NCBI RefSeq assembly: GCF_014647375.1
Contig: NZ_BMPB01000016.1
Span: forward strand, 162,504 to 226,503
DNA from: Parabacteroides faecis
Lineage (GTDB): Bacteria; Bacteroidota; Bacteroidia; Bacteroidales; Tannerellaceae
Length of the DNA stretch: 64,000 nt
Reading direction: 5' to 3'
The notes beneath the pieces were generated by a model. It ran no database searches. It saw only the letters and a program-made list of their open reading frames with translations, and was not told the origin of the DNA. A program made the translations under genes and the position numbers. This document shows positions 40,413 to 49,225 of this stretch, piece after piece. Within the stretch, counting starts at the first letter, position 1, and the number at the start of each line of letters is the position of its first letter.

Positions 40413-40450
40413 CGCAATCTCTGTCGGGACAGGTCGCCCGTTATATTGCG
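40413..40450 (+). promoter_or_regulatory. Structured rplS leader
   Basis: CGCAAT at 40413-40418 pairs with ATTGCG at 40445-40450, enclosing a CTGTC-GG-GACAG hairpin (40421-40432) and a GTCGCCCG bulge. This compact fold at the very 5' end of the transcript is typical of ribosomal-protein autoregulatory leaders. L19 as the ligand is inference. Confidence 0.45.
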
Positions 40451-40486
40451 TTTCATTTTAAATTACAATTAAAAAGCTATAAAACA

Positions 40487-40834
40487 ATGGATTTAATTAA
40501 GATTGCAGAAGAAGCGTTTGCTACAAAGAAGGAGTATCCTTCATTCAAGAGTGGTGACACTATTACAGTAGCTTACCGTATTAAAGAAGGTAACAAAGAA
40601 CGTATCCAGCAGTACAGAGGCGTAGTGATCCGTATCTCAGGACATGGTGACAAGAAACGTTTCACTGTTCGTAAGATGTCTGAAAACGTTGGTGTAGAGA
40701 GAATTTTCCCGATCGAATCACCGTTCATCGAAAGCATCACTGTTAACAAGCTGGGTAAAGTACGCCGTGCTAAATTGTATTACCTGCGTGCTCTTACAGG
40801 TAAGAAAGCAAGAATCAAAGAAAGAAGATTCTAA
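40487..40834 (+). CDS. rplS: 50S ribosomal protein L19
   Basis: L19 lies at the 30S-50S interface. The ATG at 40487 ([20 protein letters not shown], 115 residues) fits the family; longer frames reach back across the promoter. The block [19 protein letters not shown] and the ending [20 protein letters not shown] are diagnostic. The gene is alone, without rimM or trmD neighbours. Confidence 0.96.
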   Translation: MDLIKIAEEAFATKKEYPSFKSGDTITVAYRIKEGNKERIQQYRGVVIRISGHGDKKRFTVRKMSENVGVERIFPIESPFIESITVNKLGKVRRAKLYYLRALTGKKARIKERRF

Positions 40835-40857
40835 TCCGTTTGGATTTAATTGCCATA

Positions 40858-40893
40858 CAAAAAGCCATCCGATTTATTCGGGTGGCTTTTTTG
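40858..40893 (+). terminator. Terminator of rplS
   Basis: AAAGCCATCCGA at 40861-40872 pairs with TCGGGTGGCTTT at 40878-40889 (G-U allowed), followed by TTT. Confidence 0.88.
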
Positions 40894-41011
40894 TTGGATA
40901 CAGGTTTCATTGGAAAAGGGACGTTTCACCGATGTTTTTGTCCGTTTCGTCGATAGGAATTTTTCATGTAAGCGGGGAACGTTATCTTTACGTCCTATAA
41001 ATTAGTCCTGT

Positions 41012-42226
41012 ATGTTACGTTCCGGAAAGAGTGAGTTGTTGATTGGTTTTACAATATCCGTACTATTGACCCTTTTTGTCAATTTCCCGATGTTGATGCG
41101 TAGTTATGATCATGCGGTCAATATGACGAATGACAAATATATGATGGCGCCTCCTGTACTGTTGCATGGTTATTTCTTTTATTTTCCTTTGGTTTGGTTT
41201 TTCCTGTTTGCCTTCATTCTTTTTATGGTGGATGTACAGATGTATAAGGTGGGGGATAAACTGTTGAAGCTAAAAGAATATAAAGTAGTCTTGTTTGCCG
41301 GGGCAGTCAGTTTTCTTGTCGGGCTGGGGCTTCTGACGGTCTACCCGTTTGCCCAGAGTGAATTTCTGGCGCAAGATATGGAGATTCACGAGTTTATTAT
41401 AAAGGATGTCCCGAATGTGAAGGTATCTTCTTCCGATAAGATCATTCCGGGATACGGGCGGCCTGTTTCAAAGGCGAGAGACCGGATGGAGACTGTAGCC
41501 ATTAGCCGGATGGCATCACCTCCCTTCTTTTTTCATCCGCAACTCACGGAGCATCTGTTTGTTTTATTGACCGTACTTCTGAGTGTGCTCCTGATCCGTC
41601 TACTCAGCGGTAAACAACAGATGATGCTGGAATATGAACAGTTGAAAACGGAAAAGCTGCAAACATCATACAATGCCCTGATGGGACAGATCAATCCCCA
41701 TTTTTTCTTTAATTCACTCAATGGTCTTAATTCGCTGATCCGTAATGGAGAAAAGGAACAGACACTGACTTATCTGGATGAACTGTCGAATGTATTCCGG
41801 TATATCCTCCAAAGCAATAAGAAGGAAATGGTTACGCTGGCAGAAGAATTACAGTTCGTAAAAGCCTATACTTATCTGCTGGGGGTACGCTATGAAGGCA
41901 AACTGTTTTTTTCCATACAGGCCGAACCGGCCCTGCTACTTTGGTCGCTTCCTATCCTGAGCGTACTGCCGTTAATTGAAAATGCAGTCAAACATAATGT
42001 GATCAGCAAGCAGTATCCGTTGCAAATCGACATTTATACTACAGGGGAGAACATGTTGGTGGTCTCCAATAAAGTTCAGCCGAAGGTAGAGGAGGAACAC
42101 AGTAGCGGTATCGGCTTAAAGAATCTCTGGGGGCGTTACCGCTTGTTGACCGGTAAAGATATCAATATCTCCAACCGGAAAGAATATTTCAAAGTGTCCC
42201 TTCCTTTATCGAATAAACCGGTATGA
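41012..42226 (+). CDS. LytS-type sensor histidine kinase
   Basis: The protein has 404 residues. The N-terminal part has several membrane helices (about residues 8-28, 50-72, 93-112 and 176-196). The His_kinase domain of the LytS/YehU class follows, with phosphorylated histidine in QINPHFFFNSLNGL near residue 232. The ATP-binding region has LPLIENAVKHN and a G box at SSGIGLKNLWGRY. A 36-bp gap leads to a LytTR response regulator, so the pair is a two-component system. The signal sensed is unknown. Confidence 0.9.
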   Translation: MLRSGKSELLIGFTISVLLTLFVNFPMLMRSYDHAVNMTNDKYMMAPPVLLHGYFFYFPLVWFFLFAFILFMVDVQMYKVGDKLLKLKEYKVVLFAGAVSFLVGLGLLTVYPFAQSEFLAQDMEIHEFIIKDVPNVKVSSSDKIIPGYGRPVSKARDRMETVAISRMASPPFFFHPQLTEHLFVLLTVLLSVLLIRLLSGKQQMMLEYEQLKTEKLQTSYNALMGQINPHFFFNSLNGLNSLIRNGEKEQTLTYLDELSNVFRYILQSNKKEMVTLAEELQFVKAYTYLLGVRYEGKLFFSIQAEPALLLWSLPILSVLPLIENAVKHNVISKQYPLQIDIYTTGENMLVVSNKVQPKVEEEHSSGIGLKNLWGRYRLLTGKDINISNRKEYFKVSLPLSNKPV

Positions 42227-42262
42227 ATAAGCTCCGGATTATTATAAACCAAAATAGATCGT

Positions 42263-43021
42263 ATGAATGCTGTAATAATAGAAGATGAAACGGCTGCGGT
42301 AAGTACCCTGAAAGCGATATTGGCTCAAAACTCCATTATCCCGATCGAAATAGTAGCGGAACTGGAAAGTATAGAAGAAAGTGTGGTCTATTTCCATACG
42401 GCCCCTCAACCGGATATCATCTTTATGGACATCCATCTGGCAGACGGTTCCGCTTTTAAAATATTCGAACAGGTCGAGATCGAAGCTCCGGTTGTTTTTA
42501 CTACGGCCTATGATGAGTATGCTTTGCAAGCCTTCCAGGTGAGCAGTATCGACTATCTGTTGAAACCCGTAACGCTCACTTCACTGGAACGTGCCTTGAG
42601 CAAACTTCGCCTGTTCAGTCCCGAGGAACGTCTGGCCCATATCCGGCAGACCAACGATGTCATACAGGGGCGCCATGTGATCAAAAGTTTGCTTATCATG
42701 CTGACAGATAAGTTTTATCCTTTGCAGGTAAAAGATATCCTGTATTTCTATACGGCAAATGAAAAAGTGACGGCTTATACCTCCGATGGCAAACAGCATC
42801 CGGTAGACCGTACGTTGGATGCCTTGGGCGATCAACTCGACGAGAGGCATTTCTTCCGGGCAAACCGCCAGTTTATCATCTCCCGGAAAGCGATTAAAGA
42901 TATCGACTTGTGGTTCGGAAGCCGTTTGTCCGTCAATCTCATTTTGCCTATTCCCGAACGTATCATTATCAGCAAGACAAAGACCCCTGTTTTTAAGAAA
43001 TGGATACTGATGGAAGAGTGA
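42263..43021 (+). CDS. LytTR-family response regulator
   Basis: The protein has 252 residues. The receiver domain (1-120) has acidic residues in IIEDETAAV, the phospho-acceptor in IIFMDIHLADG and the lysine in YLLKPVTLTSLERAL. The C-terminal LytTR DNA-binding domain (about 145-250) has IKSLLIMLTDKFYPLQVKDI and HFFRANRQFIISRKAI. It is the cognate partner of the kinase just upstream, as in LytSR/YehTU-like systems. Confidence 0.92.
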   Translation: MNAVIIEDETAAVSTLKAILAQNSIIPIEIVAELESIEESVVYFHTAPQPDIIFMDIHLADGSAFKIFEQVEIEAPVVFTTAYDEYALQAFQVSSIDYLLKPVTLTSLERALSKLRLFSPEERLAHIRQTNDVIQGRHVIKSLLIMLTDKFYPLQVKDILYFYTANEKVTAYTSDGKQHPVDRTLDALGDQLDERHFFRANRQFIISRKAIKDIDLWFGSRLSVNLILPIPERIIISKTKTPVFKKWILMEE

Positions 43022-43171
43022 ACGGATGAAATACTGCATCATTCCGGTAAATTTTTTCGCCCCGCCCCTTTGGGCGATTCACCGACTAAGTTGTACCATT
43101 TATCGGCCCTTAACCTTTGTTCACCGAACTTTCTTCTTTATTTGTAGCATAAACTTAAAAGATACGGAACT

Positions 43172-43609
43172 ATGTTGAAATGTATTACTTTCGATGGGGA
43201 TGCTTCTACGTTGAACGCCTTGATGGGCTATTTTGAGAAGTTGGATAAAGCATTGGCGGATGTGCATGATGTATTGCACAGGGAACAAACCGAACAACCA
43301 GTTTTTGTTCGGGAAGGAAGTAAGATCATTCGTCTTCGCAGGGAAGATATTCTTTTCCTGGAGGGCTATGGCGATTATGTGAAGATTCACCGTACTACGG
43401 GCAAGCCACTCCTGTCGCAGGTAAGCCTGAAGCGTTTTGAGGAAAATCTGGCGGACGGTTTGTTCTGCCGGGTACACCGTTCCTATATCGTATCTCTCTC
43501 GCATATCAGCTATATTGAGCGGAAGCGGATACGCATCGGTGACGAACTGATTCCGATCAGTGACTCTTACCTGCCTGCATTGATGGGGCGGTTGGCCTTG
43601 CAGGAATAA
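43172..43609 (+). CDS. LytTR DNA-binding protein with a vestigial receiver
   Basis: The protein has 145 residues. The C-terminal 100 residues are a LytTR domain (VREGSKIIRLRREDILFLEG, YVKIHRTTGKPLLSQVSLKR and FCRVHRSYIVSLSHI). The first 27 residues, MLKCITFDGDASTLNALMGY then FEKLDKAL, resemble strand 1 and helix 1 of a LytR receiver (usual form MLKCIIVDDE..AL..L..YI). The phospho-acceptor region and the rest of the receiver are absent. It may bind DNA constitutively, perhaps modulating the two-component genes 150 bp upstream. The frame is intact, so it is likely functional rather than decayed. Confidence 0.8.
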   Translation: MLKCITFDGDASTLNALMGYFEKLDKALADVHDVLHREQTEQPVFVREGSKIIRLRREDILFLEGYGDYVKIHRTTGKPLLSQVSLKRFEENLADGLFCRVHRSYIVSLSHISYIERKRIRIGDELIPISDSYLPALMGRLALQE

Positions 43610-43712
43610 GGCTGTCAGCTCCTGATAACTAAAAAGATTCTATAAAAATGTAATTTGAGGAACAATGCCGTAATCCTGTCTGTTTGGATGAAAATTAAAA
43701 AACAAATAGACT

Positions 43713-44759
43713 ATGAATTACGGCATTAGTGTTCTGTTCAGGGCGATACCTCTGCTGATGGCCCTGTTTTGTTTCGGTTATGGATGGTTCGTTCTGGCGT
43801 ATGGAACAGACCCGAGTCGGTTTGTTGCAGGCCCGGTAATATTCTCCCTGGGGATGATTTGTATCGCGCTGTTCTCGACTGCGGCAACGATTATCCGGCA
43901 GATCATCCATACGTTTGGACAGATAAGCCGGTATGCGCTTCCGGCACTGGGGTATTTGTCATCCCTTCTGACCGTGATAGCCGGGATCTGTATCATGCGG
44001 TCGCCCGATGCATCTTCCTTTGTAGCCGGCCATGTGATTTGCGGGGTCGGGTTGATCACCGCTTGCGTATCGACTACGGCAACTTCTTCCACCCGGTTTA
44101 CGATGATTACCGTCAATGCGAAAAAGACGGACCATGATGTTCCGCCCGAAGCTTTTACCCGTGCTCAGGGGTTGACCCTGATTGCTATTGCCGGCCTGAT
44201 CGCGCTGGTTGCCTGGCTGTGGGCCTTTTGCCTATTGGCCGGGAGTGATCGTGGTTCGGAATATTTTGTAGCAGGGCATGTCATGATCGGCCTGGCTTGT
44301 ATCTGTACCAGCCTGATTGCTTTGGTAGCGACGATCGCCCGGCAGATCAGGAATATTTTTACACCCACCGAACGGGAGTTCTGGCCGGTTATGGTATTGA
44401 TCATGGGAAGTATTTGTGTTGTCTGGGGGATTATCCTGATCCTGGCAACTGCTAATCCGGCAAACGGGGCGACCGGTTATATAATGATAGGGCTGGGACT
44501 GGTTTGTTACAGTATATCCAGTAAAGTGATATTGTTGTCGAAGATATGGAGGCACGAATTCAAATTGTCCAACCGTATCCCGTTGATACCTATTTTCACT
44601 GCATTGACTTGTCTGTTCCTCTCCGCATTTCTGTTTGAACTGGGTTCGGTTCATGCTTACTATTTCGTTCCGGCACGTGTGTTGGCCGGTCTGGGAGGCA
44701 TTTGCTTTACCTTATTCTCGATTGTCAGCATTCTGGAAAGCGGGACGTCTTCAAAGTAA
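43713..44759 (+). CDS. YhiM-like (DUF2776) inner-membrane protein
   Basis: The protein has 348 residues, very hydrophobic, with about ten membrane segments. It closely follows the E. coli acid-resistance protein YhiM over its whole length. Four internal repeats of the type F/YVAGHVI..G...I..C.ST show at residues about 37-60, 104-130, 187-212 and 319-345. The ending GLGGICFTLFSIVSILESG is shared with YhiM. The biochemical role is unknown even in E. coli. It lies 103 bp after the truncated LytTR gene and may be its target. Confidence 0.8.
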   Translation: MNYGISVLFRAIPLLMALFCFGYGWFVLAYGTDPSRFVAGPVIFSLGMICIALFSTAATIIRQIIHTFGQISRYALPALGYLSSLLTVIAGICIMRSPDASSFVAGHVICGVGLITACVSTTATSSTRFTMITVNAKKTDHDVPPEAFTRAQGLTLIAIAGLIALVAWLWAFCLLAGSDRGSEYFVAGHVMIGLACICTSLIALVATIARQIRNIFTPTEREFWPVMVLIMGSICVVWGIILILATANPANGATGYIMIGLGLVCYSISSKVILLSKIWRHEFKLSNRIPLIPIFTALTCLFLSAFLFELGSVHAYYFVPARVLAGLGGICFTLFSIVSILESGTSSK

Positions 44760-44789
44760 TTTACTACTGATGAATATTACTTCTCCGGC

Positions 44790-44846
44790 ACTATAGTGTG
44801 ACGTGTGCTGACACAATAGTGTGGCATGCACTGACACTATAGTGCT
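44790..44846. repeat. 23-bp tandem repeat (about 2.4 copies)
   Basis: Copies at 44790-44812 and 44813-44835 begin ACTATAGTGTG and ACAATAGTGTG and both end CTGAC. A third partial copy, ACTATAGTGC, follows at 44836. Each start contains or nearly contains the palindrome CACTATAGTG. It lies between converging genes. Confidence 0.75.
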
Positions 44847-44853
44847 ATCCCTG

Positions 44854-44914
44854 TTATCACAGGCATGCCGGATCGGCGGCTCTACTCTCCGGATCAGAAG
44901 CATTCCTGTGATAA
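44854..44914 (-). terminator. Large hairpin after the outer-membrane protein gene
   Basis: TTATCACAGG at 44854-44863 pairs perfectly with CCTGTGATAA at 44905-44914, and ATGC/GCAT extends the stem inward. A GGATC/CCGGATC-rich loop follows. The hairpin starts 1 bp past the stop codon of the minus-strand gene. No strong T-run follows, so it may be a stabilising 3' structure more than a terminator. Confidence 0.5.
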
Positions 44915-44915
44915 A

Positions 44916-46118
44916 TTATAACTTCAGTTTATAGAATAACTCGCTCAATGTATATGAAACCGTTACCCCGAAGGCTTCCCGTCCGAACACATTATTCTTC
45001 AGTTGTGTGCGGTCATAATAAAAAGCTGCATTGATACGTCCGTTCATTACCGGCAGTCCCATTCCTGCACTCACCCGGTACGAGTAACCGGTCTGTCCGT
45101 TGATCTGCATGTAGGGAGTCGATAGATCTACTCCGGCTTTGTACGTGATCCGTTTCCAGTAACTTCCCGACGTATATCCGTCTGGGAAATAGCTGATACC
45201 CATTTTCAACTCATGCGAATCTTTGAACTTTACCCGGCTGTCGCCCGATGAGAGACAGCTGTATTGGTGGAGGCTGTAGTCGAGGGCATACGTCCATTTC
45301 TTATAAGCCAACGAACCTCCAACTCCGAAATATTGCGGCAGGTATTGTGTCGTATTTTTCTTGCTTTGTTCTGTCTCGTTGCTGCTGTAAGTAATGGCGA
45401 TCGAGTTTTCCAGTTTCAGCCGTTGTTTATATCCGTAGACAGCCCCTACCGTAAAGGAGGCATCGCGGTTGAGTTGGCGGTGATACTGTAATCCGAAGTC
45501 GGCATAGAAATTATGTGTGTACATTCTGTTTTCAACTGAAATGTCGCTTTGGCTTTCCGTGAGTTTCGTGTTGCCGAATATGTAACTTACATTGACACCG
45601 ACCGAAAGGTTTTTAGTCAGCATGAAGGCATTTGTCAGGTAGACTTTGGAAAGTCCGCCATATCCTTCGAATATGCTGGTGTAATATGAATCGGGCGATC
45701 CTTCCAGCGGTTGTGTACTCTGGAAATAATAACCGACCGATGAATAAGGTGTCAGGCCGGCTGCCATATACCAGCGGGGAATAATGCGTCCAGCCAGGGA
45801 AAAGGCCGATACATTACCGGTGAATGCATGGCTGCTACCGCTTTTCGACCGGTAAGATTCGCTTTTCAGGAATGCCGAAGTCTCGGCAAAGAGGCGGAGC
45901 GTGTCGAGTCCGGTCAGTCCGGCCGGGTTTTCCGTATTGATCAGCCAGGCATCGCGCATACCGGTCGATACGCCTCCCATAGCAGAATTGGAACCATATA
46001 AACCCGTTACGATCTCACCGAGTCCGAACATCGAATAAGGCGAGGAGGTCATAATGTTTTGAGCATTGGCGGTTACGGCCGGCAGAAAGAAAAGGATCAG
46101 ATATTTAATAACTTTCAT
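44916..46118 (-). CDS. Outer-membrane beta-barrel protein, unknown function
   Basis: The protein has 400 residues with a signal peptide ending TANAQ. The mature start NIMTSSPYSMFGLGEIVTGL, followed by alternating aromatic/glycine strands and ending LSELFYKLKL, suggests a beta-barrel. The motif INTENPAGLTGLDTLRLFAE recalls FadL/PorV-like Bacteroidetes barrels. Its start overlaps the upstream DUF4270 gene by 14 bp, so the two form an operon. Confidence 0.7.
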   Translation of the reverse strand: MKVIKYLILFFLPAVTANAQNIMTSSPYSMFGLGEIVTGLYGSNSAMGGVSTGMRDAWLINTENPAGLTGLDTLRLFAETSAFLKSESYRSKSGSSHAFTGNVSAFSLAGRIIPRWYMAAGLTPYSSVGYYFQSTQPLEGSPDSYYTSIFEGYGGLSKVYLTNAFMLTKNLSVGVNVSYIFGNTKLTESQSDISVENRMYTHNFYADFGLQYHRQLNRDASFTVGAVYGYKQRLKLENSIAITYSSNETEQSKKNTTQYLPQYFGVGGSLAYKKWTYALDYSLHQYSCLSSGDSRVKFKDSHELKMGISYFPDGYTSGSYWKRITYKAGVDLSTPYMQINGQTGYSYRVSAGMGLPVMNGRINAAFYYDRTQLKNNVFGREAFGVTVSYTLSELFYKLKL

Positions 46119-47427
46119 ATATTTTGTAGATTAGCTGTAAGACAATAGGAGAACGGCCCTGCTGGTCACTGAAAGTCAGGTTGCGGAACGATGTCGTATA
46201 AGTGTCTTCATTGAACACCAGTTGCAGGTTGTGTTTGTACATCCCGAAAGCTCCCAGTTCCTGTTGCATAAAGTCTGTGATATCGAAATAGTAATAGGTG
46301 TTTTCGTCGTATGTGTCGTCTTTCACTAAAGTACCGCTTTGTACGGCTGTTCCCAGATAATCCGTTACGGCATCGGTGACAACATTGTTCTCATCGGCGA
46401 TATAGAGATAAATACTGTCGGGGAGTGCGTTGGTTCCGGAGAACGTACCGGGTTCAGGGTAGATTTTCAGCAAGGCACTTTCGATAGCAACCTGTTCACC
46501 TTGCATCAGGATGTTATTGATAAAAGGAAATTCCAGACGCGTGTACCATCCCAGGCCACCGAAAAGAACGCCTCGGTTATCGAGTAAGGCAGACGGTATC
46601 TCTTTCTGCCCTGCCGGAAAAGGTTCCATAATTGTACCTGTGCGGTCGTGGTCGATATGGTTGAACTGGGTAGTCGTGTTAGGGGTGAATGTCAATACCT
46701 GTTCATTCTCCTTTTCGTCGATGATGTGGTAATGAAGGACCAACGTCGCTGAACTGTCTGCAACCTGGAAGGAGAGCAGCGACTGGTTACCCGTAACTTC
46801 CGGTATGACGACGAGCCCTTTGAAGTAATCTTCAAAATAGTCGGAGCTGACCTGGATATCCCGTTTGTGGAAACGGGTTAGAAAATCCTGTCCCATCTCA
46901 TCGGGCAGACGTACCAGTAGCTTTTCCCCGCTTTGGGGCCGGGGGATGAACGTGCTGGTGGCCAATGGCTCTGTTTCGTAGGCGAACGATGAGGTGTTAT
47001 AGAGATAACCGTTATCGTTCAATCTCACTTTTTCGGTCAGCTTATGTATGTTGATCCGTTGAGCCGGCAAGGTGTCACCTACATAATATCCTCCGTAATT
47101 AAAGGAAAGGACCAGTGAGTCGAGTACCACCTGGGCATCGATATCGGTCGTGTATGACGGGCAGTTATAAGCTACATAGCTGGAGGAGGATATTTTGCCC
47201 CATACAGGATGAGTGTATTCACCTAACATGACAAGAGATTTGCCGGAAGTCTCCAACGAGTCGATCAGTAGGGCGGTAACCGTCACTGTGCTGGTGTCCG
47301 TACTGATGTTGCGGAAAGCCGAGTCGACTAATCCGTTACCATACTTATTACTCTCGTCATAGCAGGATTGGAAAAGGCTGCCGGCCATAGCCAGGCATAT
47401 CCATAACAGAAAAATGTTTCTTTTCAT
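46105..47427 (-). CDS. DUF4270 lipoprotein
   Basis: The protein has 440 residues with a lipobox in SLFQSC. The N-terminal pattern NKYGNGLVDSAFRNISTDTS and DSLETSGKSLVMLGEYTHPV (targeting of a D-S pair, then a GxYxxPxFG-like element) is that of DUF4270 family proteins. The remainder is beta-rich, ending TSFRNLTFSDQQGRSPIVLQ. Function is unknown. It is co-transcribed with the outer-membrane barrel gene downstream and divergent from the kelch genes. Confidence 0.8.
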   Translation of the reverse strand: MKRNIFLLWICLAMAGSLFQSCYDESNKYGNGLVDSAFRNISTDTSTVTVTALLIDSLETSGKSLVMLGEYTHPVWGKISSSSYVAYNCPSYTTDIDAQVVLDSLVLSFNYGGYYVGDTLPAQRINIHKLTEKVRLNDNGYLYNTSSFAYETEPLATSTFIPRPQSGEKLLVRLPDEMGQDFLTRFHKRDIQVSSDYFEDYFKGLVVIPEVTGNQSLLSFQVADSSATLVLHYHIIDEKENEQVLTFTPNTTTQFNHIDHDRTGTIMEPFPAGQKEIPSALLDNRGVLFGGLGWYTRLEFPFINNILMQGEQVAIESALLKIYPEPGTFSGTNALPDSIYLYIADENNVVTDAVTDYLGTAVQSGTLVKDDTYDENTYYYFDITDFMQQELGAFGMYKHNLQLVFNEDTYTTSFRNLTFSDQQGRSPIVLQLIYKIYESY

Positions 47428-47632
47428 ATTATTATATACTGTTCAATTGACCGCACAAAGAACCGGATTCAGTCTTTTTCATGCAAGAATAACCTGCCAA
47501 TGCCCCGGATTTCTCTGTTAATGGCCTGATTGCACAGATTAGCCGGTAACAGGTCCGGTATAAGGCCCAAAAAGGATTTTACCTTCCTGAAATCCCCATT
47601 CATCGGATAGGAAAGGCTGTTTGTCGATTTAA

Positions 47633-47664
47633 TTTGCCGGATTTTGAGATACTTTATTCTTTTG
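47633..47664 (+). promoter_or_regulatory. Promoter of kelch gene 1
   Basis: TTTG at 47633-47636 and TTCTTTTG at 47657-47664 are 20 bp apart. The same arrangement and surrounding sequence (GATACTTT then TTCTTTTG) recur ahead of kelch gene 2. The remainder of the gap 47428-47632 shows no other feature. Confidence 0.6.
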
Positions 47665-47688
47665 CATCCGTAAACAGTAACACGTTAT

Positions 47689-48693
47689 ATGATGACACAA
47701 AAAAGACTATTTCTGTTCCTGCTGGCCTTGCTGCCTCTGGTAATGATATCCTGTGGGGATGACGATGATGATGATTTGATAGGAAAGTGGTATCGCGTAT
47801 CCGATTTCGACGGTTTGGCCCGTAGTGATGCCTCCTCGTTCTCTATCGGGAATAAGGGATATCTGGTCTGTGGATTTGATGGAACAAACCGCTTGTCGGA
47901 TTTATGGGAGTATGATATGGACCGGGATACCTGGACACAGAAAGCAAACTTCCCCGGTACGGCGCGTAACTCGGGAGTTGCCATGACGGTTGACGGCAAA
48001 GGGTATTTCGGAACCGGATATGACGGATCGAATAAACTGAGCGATTTCTGGGAGTATGATCCTACCGCCAATAGCTGGACACAAAAAGCTGATTTCCCCG
48101 GTGGTGCACGTTATGATGCTGTCGCTTTCGGTGTAAGTGGCAAAGGATATATCGGTTGTGGTTATGATGGGAATTATCTGAAAGATTTCTATGCGTTTAA
48201 CCCCGGTTCCAACAGCTGGCAACAGATCGTCAGCATCGGCGGAACCAAACGGCGCGGTGCAACCAGTTTCGTGATGAACGATAAAGCATATATTTGTTGC
48301 GGAACGAATAACGGTACTTATGTGGATGACTTCTGGATGTTCGATCCCTCAACAGAGACATGGACTCAGTTGCGCGACATAGCCGATACCTCGGATGAAA
48401 GTTATGATGATGATTATAATATAGTACGAACGAATGCATCGGCTTTCGTTATCGACGGGGCAGTTTATCTGACCTGCGGGGAAAGTGGGAGTATACGTTC
48501 CGACACGTGGAAATATTATCCTGCAACCGATTTGTGGGAGAATGTAGCCAAGTTTAAAGGTACGGCCCGTACAGTTGCTGTTTCTTTTTCCAATGGTGAA
48601 AGGGGATTTGTGGCGACGGGAAAGAGCAGCACTTACCGTTTTGATGACATTTGGGAACTTCACCCTTATGAATACGACGATGATGATTATTAA
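47689..48693 (+). CDS. Kelch-repeat lipoprotein, copy 1
   Basis: The protein has 334 residues. The lipobox LVMISC is followed by an acidic GDDDDDD linker. Six kelch-like blades follow, each with a GYLVCGFDG or GKGYFGTGYDG-type strand and W-E-Y-D...W-T-Q elements (for example DFWEYDPTANSWTQKADFPG). This is a beta-propeller fold of the kelch/galactose-oxidase type, likely for protein or glycan binding at the surface. An acidic ending YEYDDDDY completes it. It overlaps the DUF4907 gene and is a close paralogue of the gene at 49226. Confidence 0.85.
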   Translation: MMTQKRLFLFLLALLPLVMISCGDDDDDDLIGKWYRVSDFDGLARSDASSFSIGNKGYLVCGFDGTNRLSDLWEYDMDRDTWTQKANFPGTARNSGVAMTVDGKGYFGTGYDGSNKLSDFWEYDPTANSWTQKADFPGGARYDAVAFGVSGKGYIGCGYDGNYLKDFYAFNPGSNSWQQIVSIGGTKRRGATSFVMNDKAYICCGTNNGTYVDDFWMFDPSTETWTQLRDIADTSDESYDDDYNIVRTNASAFVIDGAVYLTCGESGSIRSDTWKYYPATDLWENVAKFKGTARTVAVSFSNGERGFVATGKSSTYRFDDIWELHPYEYDDDDY

Positions 48694-49039
48694 AGGTAGA
48701 AAGGCTCTTTGGGGCCTGGTGCTGTTACCGGTACTTATTTTATTTCTTTATTTCCGTCATGGAGATGTGGGGTCTCCCGACGGCCGGCAACTGGAGTTGC
48801 AAACGTTTCAATTGGAGGATGGCTGGGGCTATCAGATCGTGATGAACAAGAAGGTGTTGATATATCAGCCCTCCATTCCTGCAATTGACACGCTGAGGTC
48901 TTTCCCGGATGAGGCCAGTGCCCGTAAGATCGGTTCGCTGGTCCTGGAAAGGCTTAAAAATAACAAGGATTTTTCAATAACAATTGGTGATATTGAACAT
49001 TCACTCTCTGATTTAGAAACAAACGATAATTCAACGTGA
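48680..49039 (+). CDS. DUF4907-like membrane-anchored small protein
   Basis: This protein of about 119 residues is read from MMIIKGRKALWGLVLLPVLI at 48680, overlapping the end of kelch copy 1 by 14 bp; the exact ATG is uncertain (48668 and 48683 also fit). An N-terminal membrane helix precedes a small soluble domain, LELQTFQLEDGWGYQIVMNK then FPDEASARKIGSLVLERLKN, matching what I recall of DUF4907. Overlap with the kelch gene suggests the two products act together. Confidence 0.65.
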   Translation: MMIIKGRKALWGLVLLPVLILFLYFRHGDVGSPDGRQLELQTFQLEDGWGYQIVMNKKVLIYQPSIPAIDTLRSFPDEASARKIGSLVLERLKNNKDFSITIGDIEHSLSDLETNDNST

Positions 49040-49046
49040 ACGTCGG

Positions 49047-49080
49047 AAAGGGTAGCCAGTGATGGTCGCCCTTTCTTTTT
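49047..49080 (+). terminator. Terminator after the DUF4907 gene
   Basis: AAAGGG-tag-CCA pairs with TGG-tcg-CCCTTT, followed by CTTTTT. A near copy occurs at 50352-50382. Confidence 0.8.
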
Positions 49081-49170
49081 GTAAAGACAATTACTGCTTG
49101 TGCGTCTGAATGGGCTTTACCTTTTATAATAGTCTGTTCATCGGGAGATTAGTCCTGTTGGTCGATTTTA

Positions 49171-49202
49171 TTTGTGCGTAGGTAAGATACTTTGTTCTTT
49201 TG
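49171..49202 (+). promoter_or_regulatory. Promoter of kelch gene 2
   Basis: TTTG at 49171-49174 and TTCTTTTG at 49195-49202 are 20 bp apart, the same as for kelch copy 1. The duplication therefore included the promoter. Confidence 0.6.
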
Positions 49203-49225
49203 TATCAGTAAATAGAAGAAGTGGT

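Noticed and set aside
43060-43079. CGCCC/GGGCG hairpin after the LytTR response regulator as a terminator
   Set aside because: The T-run precedes rather than follows the stem on the plus strand, and the minus strand has an A-run instead.
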